Of a stretch of DNA of 64,000 nucleotides, positions 16,588 to 24,946 are shown piece by piece. Source of the DNA: JACVRW01 sp963813495 (lineage in GTDB: Bacteria; Actinomycetota; Thermoleophilia; Solirubrobacterales; Thermoleophilaceae); assembly GCA_963813495.1 (NCBI GenBank), contig CAWEZC010000005.1, positions 310,001-374,000 on the forward strand. The letters run 5' to 3'. Position 1 is the first letter of the stretch; each line of letters starts with the position of its first letter. The translations under genes and the position numbers were made by a program. The notes beneath the pieces are model-generated. The model was not told the DNA's origin. It did no database searches and worked only from the letters and a program-made list of their open reading frames with translations.

Positions 16588-17271
16588 GTGTTGGAGCGCA
16601 GCCGCAACGAGTTCCGGACGCGCCTGCTGGCCGAGGCTCTCTCGGATCAGTTCGGCCTCGCGCTGGTCGCGGGCGATCCCAAGGCCGCCGAACGGGTGGC
16701 GCGAGAGGCGCTCGAGCTGACGCTCAGCGAGGCGATGTTCTACGACCTCGTGGTCGGGCCGGCGATGCATCGGATAGGCCGGCTCTGGGCCGCGGGTGAG
16801 ATCAGCGTCGCGCACGAGCATCTCGCCACGCAGATTGCGACCCGGGTGCTCGCCCTCGCCCACGATGCGAGCTCCCTTGCCGCCCGCCGGGCCGACCACC
16901 GGGTGATGCTCGCGGCGGCCGAGGGGGAGCACCACATCCTCGCGCTCGACATGGCGGCGAAGCTGCTCGAGTCGGCCGGCTACGAGGTGCTGGTGCTCGG
17001 TGCCGACGTGCCGACCGGCGCCCTGCCGGCGATACTGGCCGACCACGAGCCGACCCTGGTCGCGCTCTCGGCCACCATGTCCGCAGCCGGCGAGCGCCTC
17101 CCGGAGGCCATCGACGCGATCACCGAAACGGACTCGGATATCGGTCTGATCCTGGGAGGCACAAGCGTCCCCCCGAGCCTGGAGGTCGGTCCGAGGGTGG
17201 TCGTGGAAAGCAGCGTCGCCGCCGTGGTCGAGGCTTCCGACGCGCTCATACGGCGCGCCCAGCTCAACTAG
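16588..17271 (+). CDS. B12-binding-domain protein (corrinoid/regulatory type)
   Basis: A 227-residue protein with a helical cap (RVAREALELTLSEAMFYDLVVGPAMHRIGRLWAAGEISVAHEHLATQIATRVL). A Rossmann-like cobalamin-binding half follows: GYEVLVLGADVPTGALPAILADHEPTLVALSAT, then LILGGTSVPPS. The canonical cobalamin histidine motif DxHxxG is not intact: the corresponding stretch reads AEGEHHILALDMA. The family includes B12 photoreceptor-type regulators and methyltransferase corrinoid subunits. GTG 16588 is preceded by GGGAGGAAGG about 14 bp upstream. In the raw sequence the frame is continuous with the cyclase, which I attribute to the cyclase frameshift rather than a true fusion. Confidence 0.72.
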   Translation: MLERSRNEFRTRLLAEALSDQFGLALVAGDPKAAERVAREALELTLSEAMFYDLVVGPAMHRIGRLWAAGEISVAHEHLATQIATRVLALAHDASSLAARRADHRVMLAAAEGEHHILALDMAAKLLESAGYEVLVLGADVPTGALPAILADHEPTLVALSATMSAAGERLPEAIDAITETDSDIGLILGGTSVPPSLEVGPRVVVESSVAAVVEASDALIRRAQLN

Positions 17272-17289
17272 CGGCATACTGCCCGGCAG

Positions 17290-18132
17290 ATGACCTCGAT
17301 CACCCCCCGAGAACTGCAGCAGGTGGAGCAGGCAAACGTGAGTGGAAGGACTCCCGTCCTATTCATCCACGGGCTCTGGCTGCTGCCGAGCAGCTGGGAT
17401 CGCTGGGCGCAGCTGTTCGAGGAGGCCGGGTACGCGGCGGTGACTCCTTCGTGGCCGGACGACCCCGAGACAGTGACGGAAGCGCGGGCGAACCCCGACG
17501 TATTAGCCAAGAAGACGCTCGGGCAGATCGCCGACCACACCGCCGACGTGATCGGAAGGCTCACCAAGAAGCCGGCGGTGATGGGCCACTCCACAGGCGG
17601 GCTGTTGACCCAGATGATCGCGGGGCGGGGACTGTCCGCGGCGTCGGTCGCGATCGATCCCGGGCCCTTCCGCGGTGTGCTGCCCCTACCCGTCTCCGCG
17701 CTCAGGTCGGCCATGCCGGTGCTCGCCAATCCACTCAACAGGGGCCGCGCTGTCACTCTCACCCTGGACCAGTTCAGGTACGGGTGGGCGAATGCCCTCG
17801 CCGACGACGAGGCGAAGCAGCTCTACGAGACCTACCACGTCGCGGCGCCAGGCGTGGCTCTGATCCAGATGGCGACCGCCAACCTGAACCCCTGGACCGA
17901 GGCAAAGGCGGACACCAAGCACCCGGGCCGGGGACCGCTGCTGATCCTCGATGGCGAGAAGGATCACACCGTACCGTGGGCGATCGCGAACGCTTCCTAC
18001 AAGAAGCAGTCCCGCAACGAGGGCGTTACCGAGATCCAGAAGATCCCCAACCGGGGTCACTCGCTGACGATCGACAGCGGCTGGCGCGAGGTGGCCGAGC
18101 GGGCCCTGGCGTTCGTGAAGCGCTTCGTCTAG
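17290..18132 (+). CDS. Alpha/beta-fold hydrolase
   Basis: A 280-residue hydrolase. The oxyanion segment VLFIHGLWLLPSSWD, nucleophile elbow GHSTGG, acid Asp in LDGEKDHTVPW and catalytic His in IPNRGHSLTID are all present, so it should be active. The substrate is unknown; the family covers esterases, lipases and lactonases. No signal peptide is seen. It starts 18 bp after the B12-binding gene and may be co-transcribed. Confidence 0.86.
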   Translation: MTSITPRELQQVEQANVSGRTPVLFIHGLWLLPSSWDRWAQLFEEAGYAAVTPSWPDDPETVTEARANPDVLAKKTLGQIADHTADVIGRLTKKPAVMGHSTGGLLTQMIAGRGLSAASVAIDPGPFRGVLPLPVSALRSAMPVLANPLNRGRAVTLTLDQFRYGWANALADDEAKQLYETYHVAAPGVALIQMATANLNPWTEAKADTKHPGRGPLLILDGEKDHTVPWAIANASYKKQSRNEGVTEIQKIPNRGHSLTIDSGWREVAERALAFVKRFV

Positions 18133-18169
18133 AGCGAACACCCTCCTGGCGCCAGAGCGGTTTAGGCAG

Positions 18170-20095
18170 ATGGCTTCCCGTCCCCTCCCTCTGACGCGGC
18201 CCTTCACCGAGCGCACGGCGTGGGCGCGCAACATCGCGGCGCCGGTTCGCGACTTCCTCAGCACGGAGTCCGCCGGCGCGGTCGCGCTGCTCTGCGCCGC
18301 GCTGGCCGCCCTCATCTGGGCCAACTCGCCGTGGCCCGACTCGTATGAGTCCTTCTGGAGCACCGAACTCTCGATTCGCATCGGCAGCGAGGGCATCTCC
18401 CTGGACCTCCGGCATTGGGTCAGCGAGGGCCTGATGGCCTTCTTCTTCCTGGTGGTCGGGCTCGAGGCGCGGCGCGAGTTCGACCTGGGAGCGCTGCGTG
18501 AGCGGCGCCGCATCACGCTTCCGCTGGTGGCGGCGGCCGGTGGTATGGCGGTGCCGGTACTCATCTACCTGGCCATCAACGCCGGCGGCAGCGGCGCGCA
18601 GGGCTGGGGCGCGGCCATGTCGACCGACACGGCGTTCGCGCTCGGGGTGCTTGCGCTCGTTGCCCCTGGCGCGACGCGCCTGCGGGTACGGCTGCTGACG
18701 CTCGTGGTCATCGACGACCTCGTGGCGCTGCTGGTGATCGCCACGGTGTACACGGAGAACGTGGACGTGATCGCACTGCTGGTGGCCTTCGGCCTGTTCG
18801 GCCTGCTGCTGGCGCTGCGATACGCGCCCGGGACGGCGCGCGCGCCGGTGGCCACGCTCCTGGGCGTCGGCGTCTGGGTGGCGCTCCACGAGTCCGGCAT
18901 CGACCCGCTGATCGCCGGGCTTGCGGTCGGGCTCGCCATCAGCGCGTATCCCCCGGCACGCACCGACCTCGAACGCGTGACGGAGCTTACGCGCTCGTTT
19001 CGCGAGCAGCCCACGCCTGAGAGCGCTCGCTCGGCCCAGCTCGGTGTGTCGTCCGCCATCTCCGCCAACGAGCGACTGCAGTACCGCCTGCATCCCTGGA
19101 CCAGCTTCGTGATCGTCCCGCTGTTCGCGCTCGCGAACGCCGGGATCCACGTCGACGGCGAGCTGCTGCGCGATGCGCTAACGTCCCCGATCACCCTTGG
19201 CATCCTGCTCGGGTACGTCGTCGGCAAGCCCGCCGGGATCGTCGCGGCGACATGGCTCGCGTCCCGCCCCTGGGTGACCGGGATCCGGCCGACGCTCAGC
19301 TGGCCCGTGGTCCTCGGCGGCGGCGTGGTGGCCGGCATCCCCTTCACCGTGTCGCTGTTGATTGCCAGCATCGCTTTCGAGGGCCGGCAGCTCGAGGAGG
19401 CGACCCTGGGCGTGCTCGCAGCCGCGATCGTGGCCTCGCTGCTCAGCTGGGTCGTCTTCCGCCTGATCGCCCGGATGCCCGTCCAGGTGCGCGCCCGCCA
19501 GGCGCTCGGCATCGCCGAGGACATGCTCGATCTCTCCGACAACGTTGATCCCGAACGCGATCACGTCCGTGGGCCCGAGTCCGCGCCGGTCACGCTGATC
19601 GAGTACGGCGACTACCAGTGTCCCTACTGCGGCCAGGCCGAGGTGGTGATCCGGGAACTGCTCGATGAGTTCAGCGACGAGCTGCGCTACGTATGGCGCC
19701 ACCTACCTCTGAACGACGTGCATCCCGACGCACAGATGGCGGCCGAGGCCACCGAGGCGGCGGGCGCCCAGGGGGCCTTCTGGCCGATGCACGACAGGCT
19801 GCTCGCTTCCCAGGACGAGCTGACGGCGGGCGACCTGAGGCGTCACGCGGAGGAGCTCGGGCTCGACGCCGAGCGCTTCTGGGACGAGGTGCGCCGCCGC
19901 GATCACGCCGAGCGAGTGGCCGACGACGTGGCGAGCGCCGACGCGAGCGGGGTCGCCGGGACACCGAGCTTCTTCATCAACGGACGCCGCCACCAGGGGG
20001 CGTACGACGCCCACACCCTGAGCGCCGCCGTGCGCTCGGCCCGGGCGCAGACGCACCTCAAGCAGAAGGCGGAGGGCGCGGTCGGCCGGGGCTGA
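18170..20095 (+). CDS. nhaA: NhaA Na+/H+ antiporter fused to a DsbA/thioredoxin-like domain
   Basis: A 641-residue two-domain protein. Residues about 25-450 are an NhaA antiporter with many membrane segments; the paired aspartates of the ion site lie in LTLVVIDDLVALLVIA. Residues about 465-635 are a DsbA/thioredoxin-like domain with the redox motif CPYC in YGDYQCPYCGQAEVVIREL and the cis-Pro region SGVAGTPSFFINGRR. NhaA exchanges two protons for one sodium ion. A C-terminal redox domain would face the cytoplasm if NhaA topology is kept. Such fusions occur in actinobacteria; their redox role is not settled. Confidence 0.9.
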   Translation: MASRPLPLTRPFTERTAWARNIAAPVRDFLSTESAGAVALLCAALAALIWANSPWPDSYESFWSTELSIRIGSEGISLDLRHWVSEGLMAFFFLVVGLEARREFDLGALRERRRITLPLVAAAGGMAVPVLIYLAINAGGSGAQGWGAAMSTDTAFALGVLALVAPGATRLRVRLLTLVVIDDLVALLVIATVYTENVDVIALLVAFGLFGLLLALRYAPGTARAPVATLLGVGVWVALHESGIDPLIAGLAVGLAISAYPPARTDLERVTELTRSFREQPTPESARSAQLGVSSAISANERLQYRLHPWTSFVIVPLFALANAGIHVDGELLRDALTSPITLGILLGYVVGKPAGIVAATWLASRPWVTGIRPTLSWPVVLGGGVVAGIPFTVSLLIASIAFEGRQLEEATLGVLAAAIVASLLSWVVFRLIARMPVQVRARQALGIAEDMLDLSDNVDPERDHVRGPESAPVTLIEYGDYQCPYCGQAEVVIRELLDEFSDELRYVWRHLPLNDVHPDAQMAAEATEAAGAQGAFWPMHDRLLASQDELTAGDLRRHAEELGLDAERFWDEVRRRDHAERVADDVASADASGVAGTPSFFINGRRHQGAYDAHTLSAAVRSARAQTHLKQKAEGAVGRG

Positions 20096-20114
20096 GGTCG
20101 ACCACAATCTCCCC

Positions 20115-20543
20115 ATGGCGGACGACGACTTCGAGGTGGTGCGGCGGACCTGGGCGGCCGCCAGCCGCGCCGACCAGGACGGCATGCTGCGGGAATTCCA
20201 CCCCGAGATCACGGCCGTGCCCTTCGGCGCTGCAATGGAGGGCAAGGCCTACCGCGGGCCGGAGGAGGTCCTGGGCTGGTGGTGCGATGAGATCCTGGCC
20301 AGCTGGGAGTTCTTCCAGGTGATTCCCGAGCATTTCGAGCGCGTCGGCGACAAGATCCTGGTCACGGGGCGCTGGAACGCACGCGGAATAGAGAGCGGCG
20401 TCGAGCTCAACACGTCGGCCAGTTGGATCGTGCAGGTGCGTGACGACAAGATCGCGTACTGGCAGACCTATACCGACCATGCTCAGGCCAGGCGCGATAT
20501 CGGCCTCGAGAGTCTCGACGGCCGGGGCGATCGATCTAACTGA
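20115..20543 (+). CDS. SnoaL/NTF2-like protein
   Basis: A 142-residue single-domain protein with the cone-shaped NTF2-like fold pattern: an N-terminal helix pair (FEVVRRTWAAASRADQDGMLREFHPEI), a mid helix (YRGPEEVLGWWCDEIL) and a curved sheet ending ASWIVQVRDDKIAYWQTYTDHAQA. These proteins act as small isomerases, hydratases or ligand binders. No catalytic residue can be assigned. It begins 19 bp after the NhaA fusion, so co-transcription is likely. Confidence 0.8.
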   Translation: MADDDFEVVRRTWAAASRADQDGMLREFHPEITAVPFGAAMEGKAYRGPEEVLGWWCDEILASWEFFQVIPEHFERVGDKILVTGRWNARGIESGVELNTSASWIVQVRDDKIAYWQTYTDHAQARRDIGLESLDGRGDRSN

Positions 20544-20711
20544 ATTCCGAAGCCTCGTCTCGACTGACCGGAGGACAGCGTGACCGTGCAGACACAGGCT
20601 CCGAGCCGGCCTCTGTCCGTTCTGCAAGAAGTTCGAGGAGACGTCGGGCCTATGCGATGCGCTGCTTCCGCATCGCCAACACGGTTAGGCGGCGCGGTCG
20701 CCGGGCACGGC

Positions 20712-21487
20712 TCAGCCGGCCAGTGGCTTGCGTGCCCGGATGATGGCCGAGCTGGCGTGTTCGTGGACGCTGTGGGTTTCCCGAATCTCGATCTCGGTCA
20801 GGCCGGCAGCGGCGAGGGCTTGCTCGAACTCCTCGCGGGTGAGAGCGCCGGCGATGCAGCCGGTCCATTGCTGCATGTCGGCCTTGGTGGCGTCGTACAT
20901 GTCGAGGTCGGCGATCACGTCGGAGATTGCGAAGCGCCCACCTGGGCGCAGCACCCGCGCCGCCTCGCGTAGCACCGCGGGCTTGTCGCCGGACAGGTTG
21001 ATCACGCAGTTGGAGATCACCACGTCGACGGAAGCGTCCGCCAACGGCAGTTGCTCGATCGTGCCCTTGACGAACTCGACGTTCTGCGCGCCGGCTTAGT
21101 TGGCGCTCTGGCGCGCCGGCTCGAGCAGCTCGTCGGTCATGTCGACGCCGATCGCCCGCCCCTTTGGCCCGACACGGCGAGCGGAGATCAGCACGTCCGC
21201 TCCCGCACCTGAGCCGAGATCGAGGACCGTCTCGCCCTCGTTCAGATCGGCCACGGCGGTCGCACCCCACAGCCCATCGACGCCGCCACCGCGGTATCGG
21301 TGGCGCCCTCCCGCACGCCATCCTGATAGAGCCGCTCGCCGAACACCTCGACCTCCTCGGCGCGTAGGGTCGTGGACCCGCAGCCCTCGGAGCCACAGCA
21401 GGCACCGCTCTGTCCCTCTGCGGCGGCGCGGGCGGCGGCCGCGTAGCGCTCGCGCATCGCCTCGCGAGTGTCGGTCAGCTCAGCCAT
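20712..21487 (-). pseudogene. arsM: Arsenite methyltransferase (ArsM-like), broken by a frameshift and a stop
   Basis: The N-terminal part (MAELTDTREAMRERYAAAARAA, a cysteine pair in GACCGSEGCG, VFGERLYQDG) and the C-terminal part (VISNCVINLSGDKPAVLREAARVLRPGGRFAISDVI, ADMQQWTGCIAGALTREEFE) are clearly ArsM. They are separated by a frameshift near 21245 (after ASMGCG) and a later in-frame TAA near 21098. The intervening DNA, read in the right frame, still gives AVADLNEGETVLDLGSGAGAD. Two independent lesions mean real decay rather than one sequencing error. It follows arsR in the same direction with a 13-bp overlap, so it was the second gene of an ars operon that methylated As(III) with SAM. 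Confidence 0.82.
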
Positions 21488-21828
21488 GACGAGAGATCCT
21501 CCAGCGCTTCAGGGTTGACGTAGTAGTAGGCCCACAGGCCGCGCCGCTCAGAGTCCACGATGCCGGCCTCGCGCAGCTTCTTGAGGTGATGCGACAGCGT
21601 CGGCTGGGCGATCTCGAACAAGGGCACGAGCTCGCACACGCACACCCTGCCCGCGTGCTTTCGCAGCACGTCCACCAGCTGAAGCCGGACCGGGTCGCCG
21701 AGCGCCTTCGCCACCACGGCCATCCGTGCCGCCTTTTCGCGCTCCACATCTGGGTATACGACCGGCTCGCAGCAGGGCTCGCCCGCGAGCCGCTTCCGCT
21801 TGGGCGCCAGTACCAGATCGATGGACAT
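21475..21828 (-). CDS. arsR: ArsR-family arsenic-responsive repressor
   Basis: A 117-residue winged-helix repressor. The HTH is FEIAQPTLSHHLKKLREAGIVDSERRGLWAYYYV. Candidate As(III) thiols are the N-terminal GEPCCEPV pair and the CVCEL cysteines at the start of the DNA-reading region, resembling actinobacterial ArsR proteins that do not use the E. coli CxC site alone. ATG 21828 begins MSIDLVLAPKRKRLAG; an upstream ATG at 21864 would add 12 residues over the putative operator. It is divergent from arsC. Confidence 0.87.
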   Translation of the reverse strand: MSIDLVLAPKRKRLAGEPCCEPVVYPDVEREKAARMAVVAKALGDPVRLQLVDVLRKHAGRVCVCELVPLFEIAQPTLSHHLKKLREAGIVDSERRGLWAYYYVNPEALEDLSSWLS

Positions 21829-21844
21829 CGATCCGAAAGTATCG

Positions 21845-21865
21845 ATTGAACTGATAGATGTCAAT
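21845..21865. promoter_or_regulatory. Candidate ArsR operator
   Basis: The inverted repeat ATTGA-N11-TCAAT lies in the only AT-rich patch between the divergent arsR and arsC genes. ArsR proteins commonly bind imperfect inverted repeats of this kind. No other repeat of comparable quality is seen there. Confidence 0.4.
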
Positions 21866-21920
21866 GCTTAGAATCGCGGGCGTCGATGGCCCAAGCAATG
21901 CGCAGCCGCAGGAGGGCGAG

Positions 21921-22544
21921 ATGGAGTACGTGCTGTTCGTGTGCACCCACAACGCGGGACGGTCGCAGATGGCCCAGGCACTGTTCGAGCGTCACGCTCC
22001 GGACGACGTCCGGGCCGAGTCGGCCGGCCAGCAGCCGGGCAAACAGGTCTGGCCCGAGGTGGTGGAGGCGATGCGTGAGATCGGCATCGACCTGGCCGAC
22101 CGCCGGCCCAAGAAGTTGACGGTGGAGATGCAGCTGCACGCCGACTGGGCGATCACCCTCGCATGCGGCGCGCAGTGTCCCTATGTCCCCACCACGGTGG
22201 AGGACTGGGACATCCCCGACCCTGCCGGCAAGCCCATCGAAGAGGTGCGCGCCAGCCGCGACGCCGTGGAGATGCGTGTCAAGGACCTGATCGAGCAGCG
22301 CCTCGACGCGATCCGCTCCGACCGCACCGCGCATCAGCTGCGCCTCGAGCGCCTCCTCCCCGACCTGGTCCGAGAGTTCGAGGGTGTGCGCTCGGATGCC
22401 GAGATCCGGGCCTGCGCCGACGCCATTTTGGCCGGGTACCAGGAAGCGCCCGTGCGCTCGTTCGTGATGAGCATCGCCCACCGGCGCGTGCGCGACTGCC
22501 TGCGCGCCGAGCACTGCGACGCCCTCGCCACCGCCGACAGGTAG
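21921..22544 (+). CDS. arsC: Arsenate reductase, low-molecular-weight phosphatase type, with a C-terminal helical domain
   Basis: A 207-residue protein. Residues 1-140 are an LMW-phosphatase-fold arsenate reductase with the catalytic loop VCTHNAGRSQMA (Cys8, Arg14) and ACGAQCPYVPTTVEDWDIPDP, which carries further cysteines and the general-acid Asp. Residues about 145-205 add a helical segment (LERLLPDLVREFEGVRSDAEIRACADAILAGYQ) like the three-helix domain usually found in front of such phosphatases. It reduces arsenate to arsenite. ATG 21921 follows GGAGGGCGAG directly. It is divergent from arsR. Confidence 0.85.
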   Translation: MEYVLFVCTHNAGRSQMAQALFERHAPDDVRAESAGQQPGKQVWPEVVEAMREIGIDLADRRPKKLTVEMQLHADWAITLACGAQCPYVPTTVEDWDIPDPAGKPIEEVRASRDAVEMRVKDLIEQRLDAIRSDRTAHQLRLERLLPDLVREFEGVRSDAEIRACADAILAGYQEAPVRSFVMSIAHRRVRDCLRAEHCDALATADR

Positions 22545-22604
22545 AGGTGCCGGGAGTGCTTGCCCGGCGACCGGCCCGCTCAGGAAGTCGGCCGGCACCG
22601 TTGT

Positions 22605-22905
22605 GTCGGTGACGAGCTGTACGAGCACGCCGGCGGTGAGCAGGCACTGCACGCGCTCGCGGAGGCGTTCTACGCAGGGTTCTCGCCGATCCGCTGCTCA
22701 GGCCGCTGTCTGGCGAGGGGCAACCGCATCACGTCGAGCATCTGACGTGGTTCACCTCGTAGCCGTTCGGCGGGCCCGGCCGCTTCACCCGGGAACTGGG
22801 CTTCGAGCATCTGATCCAGGCGCATCGACACCTGGAGATCACAGACGAGCAGCGAGCCCGGCTCGTCGAGCTCTACATGGAGGCGCCCGACGATTCCGAC
22901 CTTCC
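22605..22905 (+). pseudogene. Truncated haemoglobin (group II) remnant
   Basis: Two frames together spell a group II truncated haemoglobin: DELYEHAGGEQALHALAEAFYAG, then after a frameshift near 22680 VLADPLLRPLSGEGQPHHVEHLTWFTS. An in-frame TAG follows near 22760, then PFGGPGRFTRELGFEHLIQAHR and DEQRARLVELYMEAPDD. The helix-E/F His-containing segment and the C-terminal helices are recognisable, but the last helix is missing where a hydrolase fragment abuts. One shift, one stop and a truncation make it nonfunctional. Confidence 0.75.
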
Positions 22906-23089
22906 CTCGGCTGTCCGGCGTGATCACCCGGATGCCGTCGGCGACGAGCTCGGGGACCACCGGCTCCCATTGAGAGCTGGTGTAGAGCCCGCCGTGGATC
23001 AGGATCAGCGGAGCGCCGTCGCCGTGCTCCTCGTAGTAGAGAGTCCCCCCGTTCACCTCGACGGAGCGGCCGGACGGGTTCTCGTTCAT
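22906..23089 (-). pseudogene. Alpha/beta hydrolase, N-terminal fragment
   Basis: About 60 residues of a hydrolase start: SVEVNGGTLYYEEHGDGAPLILIHGG, then SQWEPVVPELVADGIRVITPDSRG. The frame then stops resembling the family exactly where the truncated-haemoglobin remnant begins on the other strand. The nucleophile, acid and histidine are all missing. The abrupt join suggests a deletion that fused two genes tail to tail. Confidence 0.7.
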
Positions 23090-23111
23090 CTCGATTCGCG
23101 ATCGCATCGAC

Positions 23112-24695
23112 TCAACACGGCCGGCAGCCGTTCGCCAGCGCTCGTTCGGACTCGAGGCCGCGGTCCTCCTCGAGCCCCGAATCCATCCGCACGCGCCGGA
23201 GCTGCGCCGCGGCGAGGACGGCCGCGCCGATCGCGACCGCGGCGCTGAGACCGGCGGCCAGCTGCAGTGCCTGCGTGAACGCCTCGCGGGCCGCGTCCAC
23301 CAGCTCGGCGGCCAATGGGTCCGGGAGCTCGTCGCCGGTGGCCACCGCGGCGCCGAGCGTGTCGCGCGCGGCCTGCGCAGCCTCGGGTGGGACGGCCGCC
23401 GGGACCGCGTCCTCGATCTGGCGGCGGTAGACGGCCGTGCCCACGGCGCCGAGCACCGCGATGCCGAGCGCACCGCCGAACTCGGCGCTCGTCTCCGAGA
23501 TGCCCGCGGCCCCACCGGCGCGCTCCGGCGGCGCGGCCCCAACCATCAGGTCGGCCGCCAGCGTGTACACCGGAGCGAGCCCGAGGGCGAAGACGACGGA
23601 CCCGGTCACCAGGGTGGCGAGCGCGGAGTCGGCGCCGACCTGGGTGAGCAGCGCGAATCCGGCGCCGGCGAGCGCGAGACCGCCCGCGATCACGAAACCC
23701 GGTCGGATCCGGCGCACCAACAACGGGGTCAGCATCGCGCCGACGATGAACGCGCCGGCGTATGGGACCGTCCACAGCCCCGCCTCGAAGGGCGACAGCC
23801 CGTGCACGAGCTGCAGGTACTGGGCGATGAAGAGCGCGATGCCGAAGTTGACGAAGAAGCCGAACGTGTTGGCCGCGAGCGCGGCGTTGAAGGCGGGCAA
23901 CCGAAAGAGGCGCAGGTCGATCAGCGGATCGGCGAGCCCCTGCTGCCGGCGCACGAACGCGGCACCGACGGCGAGCCCGGCGACGATCGACAGGGCGGCG
24001 ATCCATCCCACGCCGTCCTGGGCGATCTGCTTGAGGCCGTAGATCACCGCCAGCACGGCGACGAGCGAGACCGCCGCGCTGATCAGGTCCAGCTTGCCCG
24101 CGTCTGGATCCCGGTACTCGGGCAGCAGCCGCGGCCCGACCACGAGCAGCAGGCCCATCACGGGCAGCGCCGGCAGGAACACCGAGCCCCACCAGAAGCG
24201 CTCCAACAGCAGCCCGCCGATCAGCGGCCCGAGCGCGGCTCCGCCGGAGAAGCTGGTGATCCACACCCCGATGGCGAACGTGCGCTGCTGCGGGTCGTGG
24301 AACATGTTGCGGAGCAGGGACAGGGTCGACGGCGCCAGCGTCGCCCCGGCGACCCCGAGCAGCGCGCGCGCCGCGATCAGCATCTCCGCGCTAGTCGAGA
24401 GCGCCGCGAACAGCGACGCGAGGCCGAAGGCGGCGGCGCCGATCAGGAGCAGACGGCGGCGGCCGATCCGGTCGCCCAGCGTCCCCATCGTGATCAGCAA
24501 CCCGGCGACCATGAAGCCGTAGATGTCCACTATCCACAGCAGCTGCGAGCTGCTCGGCTGGAGATCCTCGCTCAACGCAGGCAGTGCGAGGTTCAGCACC
24601 GTCAGATCCATCGCGTAGACCAGGCACGGCAACGCGAGTACAGCGAGCCCGACCCACTCGCGGCGCCCGGCCCGGGCCGCACCGTGTTCGGTCAC
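23112..24695 (-). CDS. MFS drug-efflux transporter, DHA2 (14-TMS) family
   Basis: A 527-residue proton-driven efflux pump of the EmrB/QacA type. It starts with LPCLVYAMDLTVLNLALPALSEDL, in which the Asp in helix 1 is the DHA2 signature (YAMDLTVLNLALP). Loop 2-3 has GDRIGRRRLLL, and motif C-like ALGPLIGGLLLERFWWG follows in helix 5. Fourteen hydrophobic segments can be traced. GTG start. No regulator is adjacent; the gene probably follows the redox gene run upstream after a 250-bp gap. Confidence 0.88.
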   Translation of the reverse strand: MTEHGAARAGRREWVGLAVLALPCLVYAMDLTVLNLALPALSEDLQPSSSQLLWIVDIYGFMVAGLLITMGTLGDRIGRRRLLLIGAAAFGLASLFAALSTSAEMLIAARALLGVAGATLAPSTLSLLRNMFHDPQQRTFAIGVWITSFSGGAALGPLIGGLLLERFWWGSVFLPALPVMGLLLVVGPRLLPEYRDPDAGKLDLISAAVSLVAVLAVIYGLKQIAQDGVGWIAALSIVAGLAVGAAFVRRQQGLADPLIDLRLFRLPAFNAALAANTFGFFVNFGIALFIAQYLQLVHGLSPFEAGLWTVPYAGAFIVGAMLTPLLVRRIRPGFVIAGGLALAGAGFALLTQVGADSALATLVTGSVVFALGLAPVYTLAADLMVGAAPPERAGGAAGISETSAEFGGALGIAVLGAVGTAVYRRQIEDAVPAAVPPEAAQAARDTLGAAVATGDELPDPLAAELVDAAREAFTQALQLAAGLSAAVAIGAAVLAAAQLRRVRMDSGLEEDRGLESERALANGCRPC

Positions 24696-24946
24696 GCCGG
24701 CCCTGTCGAAGTCGAAGTCATTCAGGCGTAACGACTTCGCACCGCTGCCAAACTGACCGCCGAGCCTCAGATGACCGCCCGCCCCACCACCGCGCGGGCC
24801 GGCAAGCTAGTCGGGAAGGCCGCTCGGCAACGGCAGCCAGCGACGCGACGTTCACGACGGCTCCCCCAGTACGAGCTCAGCAACGGCAGCAAGGGTCACG
24901 GCGCAGGCGCCAAAAAGGTGCACCCGTCGGCACAACTCCGATCCGT

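Noticed and set aside
15748..17271. A genuine cyclase-B12-binding fusion of 507 residues
   Set aside because: The linker is an out-of-frame reading of the normal cyclase C-terminus, which is present in another frame with its own stop at 16579.
20581..20700. Possible small thiol protein with CPFC-KKFEE motif
   Set aside because: The motif is in a different frame from the GTG start and the frame ends quickly; too little to call.
23437..24731. Plus-strand frames opposite the DHA2 transporter
   Set aside because: No domain; composition is the complement of membrane-helix codons.
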